Part shown: positions 14,605-14,638 of the stretch, in pieces
Numbering within the stretch: the first letter of the stretch is position 1
Layout of the letters: each line of letters starts with the position of its first letter
DNA from: CAJUPY01 sp051871275
GTDB lineage: Bacteria > Bacteroidota > Bacteroidia > Bacteroidales > Muribaculaceae
Direction of reading: 5' to 3'
NCBI GenBank assembly: GCA_051871275.1
Contig: JBJECR010000061.1
Coordinates: 1 to 14,638 of the forward strand
DNA: 14,638 nucleotides
Notes under the pieces: generated by a model
What the model was told of the DNA's origin: nothing
What the model saw: the letters and a program-made list of their open reading frames with translations, nothing else
Database searches by the model: none
Program-made: the position numbers and the translations under genes

Positions 14605-14638
14605 GGGGGCGGCGACCTACTCTCCCGCTTTCGCAGTA
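14605..14638 (-). rRNA. rrf: 5S rRNA, 3' end only (partial)
   Basis: The minus strand reads TACTGCGAAAGCGGGAGAG then TAGGTCGCCGCC, the conserved helix IV/V and 3' end of bacterial 5S rRNA. The gene is cut by the right edge of the window. The exact mature 3' end (about 14605-14609) is uncertain. It implies a 16S-23S-5S operon reading leftward toward thrC. Confidence 0.85.

Overview
The window looks like chromosomal DNA from a gut-type Bacteroidales bacterium. Several genes are preceded by the Bacteroidetes promoter form (TTTG, about 20-22 bases, then TANNTTTG), start codons lack clear Shine-Dalgarno sequences, and protein families such as DUF4491, the TPR/transmembrane/HTH lipoprotein and thrA-apgM-thrC are typical of this group. 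I could not assign a genus.

Layout. (1) Bases 1-249 hold no gene; a leftward promoter near 58-89 fires out of the window into a hairpin-rich leader. (2) Bases 250-4487, minus strand, look like one four-gene operon with almost no gaps: a PepD-type dipeptidase, a secreted N-acetylmuramidase, the small membrane protein DUF4491, and a membrane TPR protein with a C-terminal HTH-like region. (3) A divergent promoter pair at 4563-4621 separates this from a plus-strand Skp/OmpH-like lipoprotein, which ends in a bidirectional terminator. (4) A minus-strand Fic-domain protein (5371-6405) has an N-terminal winged helix and a Gln where the catalytic His of the Fic motif should be. A concentric array of four identical 11-mers lies over its promoter. 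(5) A lipoprotein Ntn hydrolase of the choloylglycine hydrolase/C45 type (6595-7803) and a membrane-anchored AraC-type regulator (7995-9101) are both on the minus strand, each with its own promoter, with repeated TTGAC-type elements between them. (6) The threonine operon thrA - apgM-like - thrC (9362-14325, plus strand) has gaps of 1 and 4 bases and ends in a good terminator. (7) A 9-bp tandem repeat and a second, pyrimidine-rich repeat lead to the terminator and 3' end of a minus-strand 5S rRNA, the tail of an rRNA operon entering from the right.

How the genes work together. ThrA carries out the first and third steps from aspartate to homoserine, the phosphoglycerate-mutase-like protein probably phosphorylates homoserine (there is no thrB), and ThrC makes threonine. 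The dipeptidase and muramidase suggest a peptide/peptidoglycan turnover theme for the four-gene operon, but the link to its TPR protein is inference. The most unusual item is the Fic protein: a DNA-binding domain, a lost catalytic histidine and a highly ordered operator together suggest an autoregulating DNA-binding protein rather than an ordinary AMP transferase.
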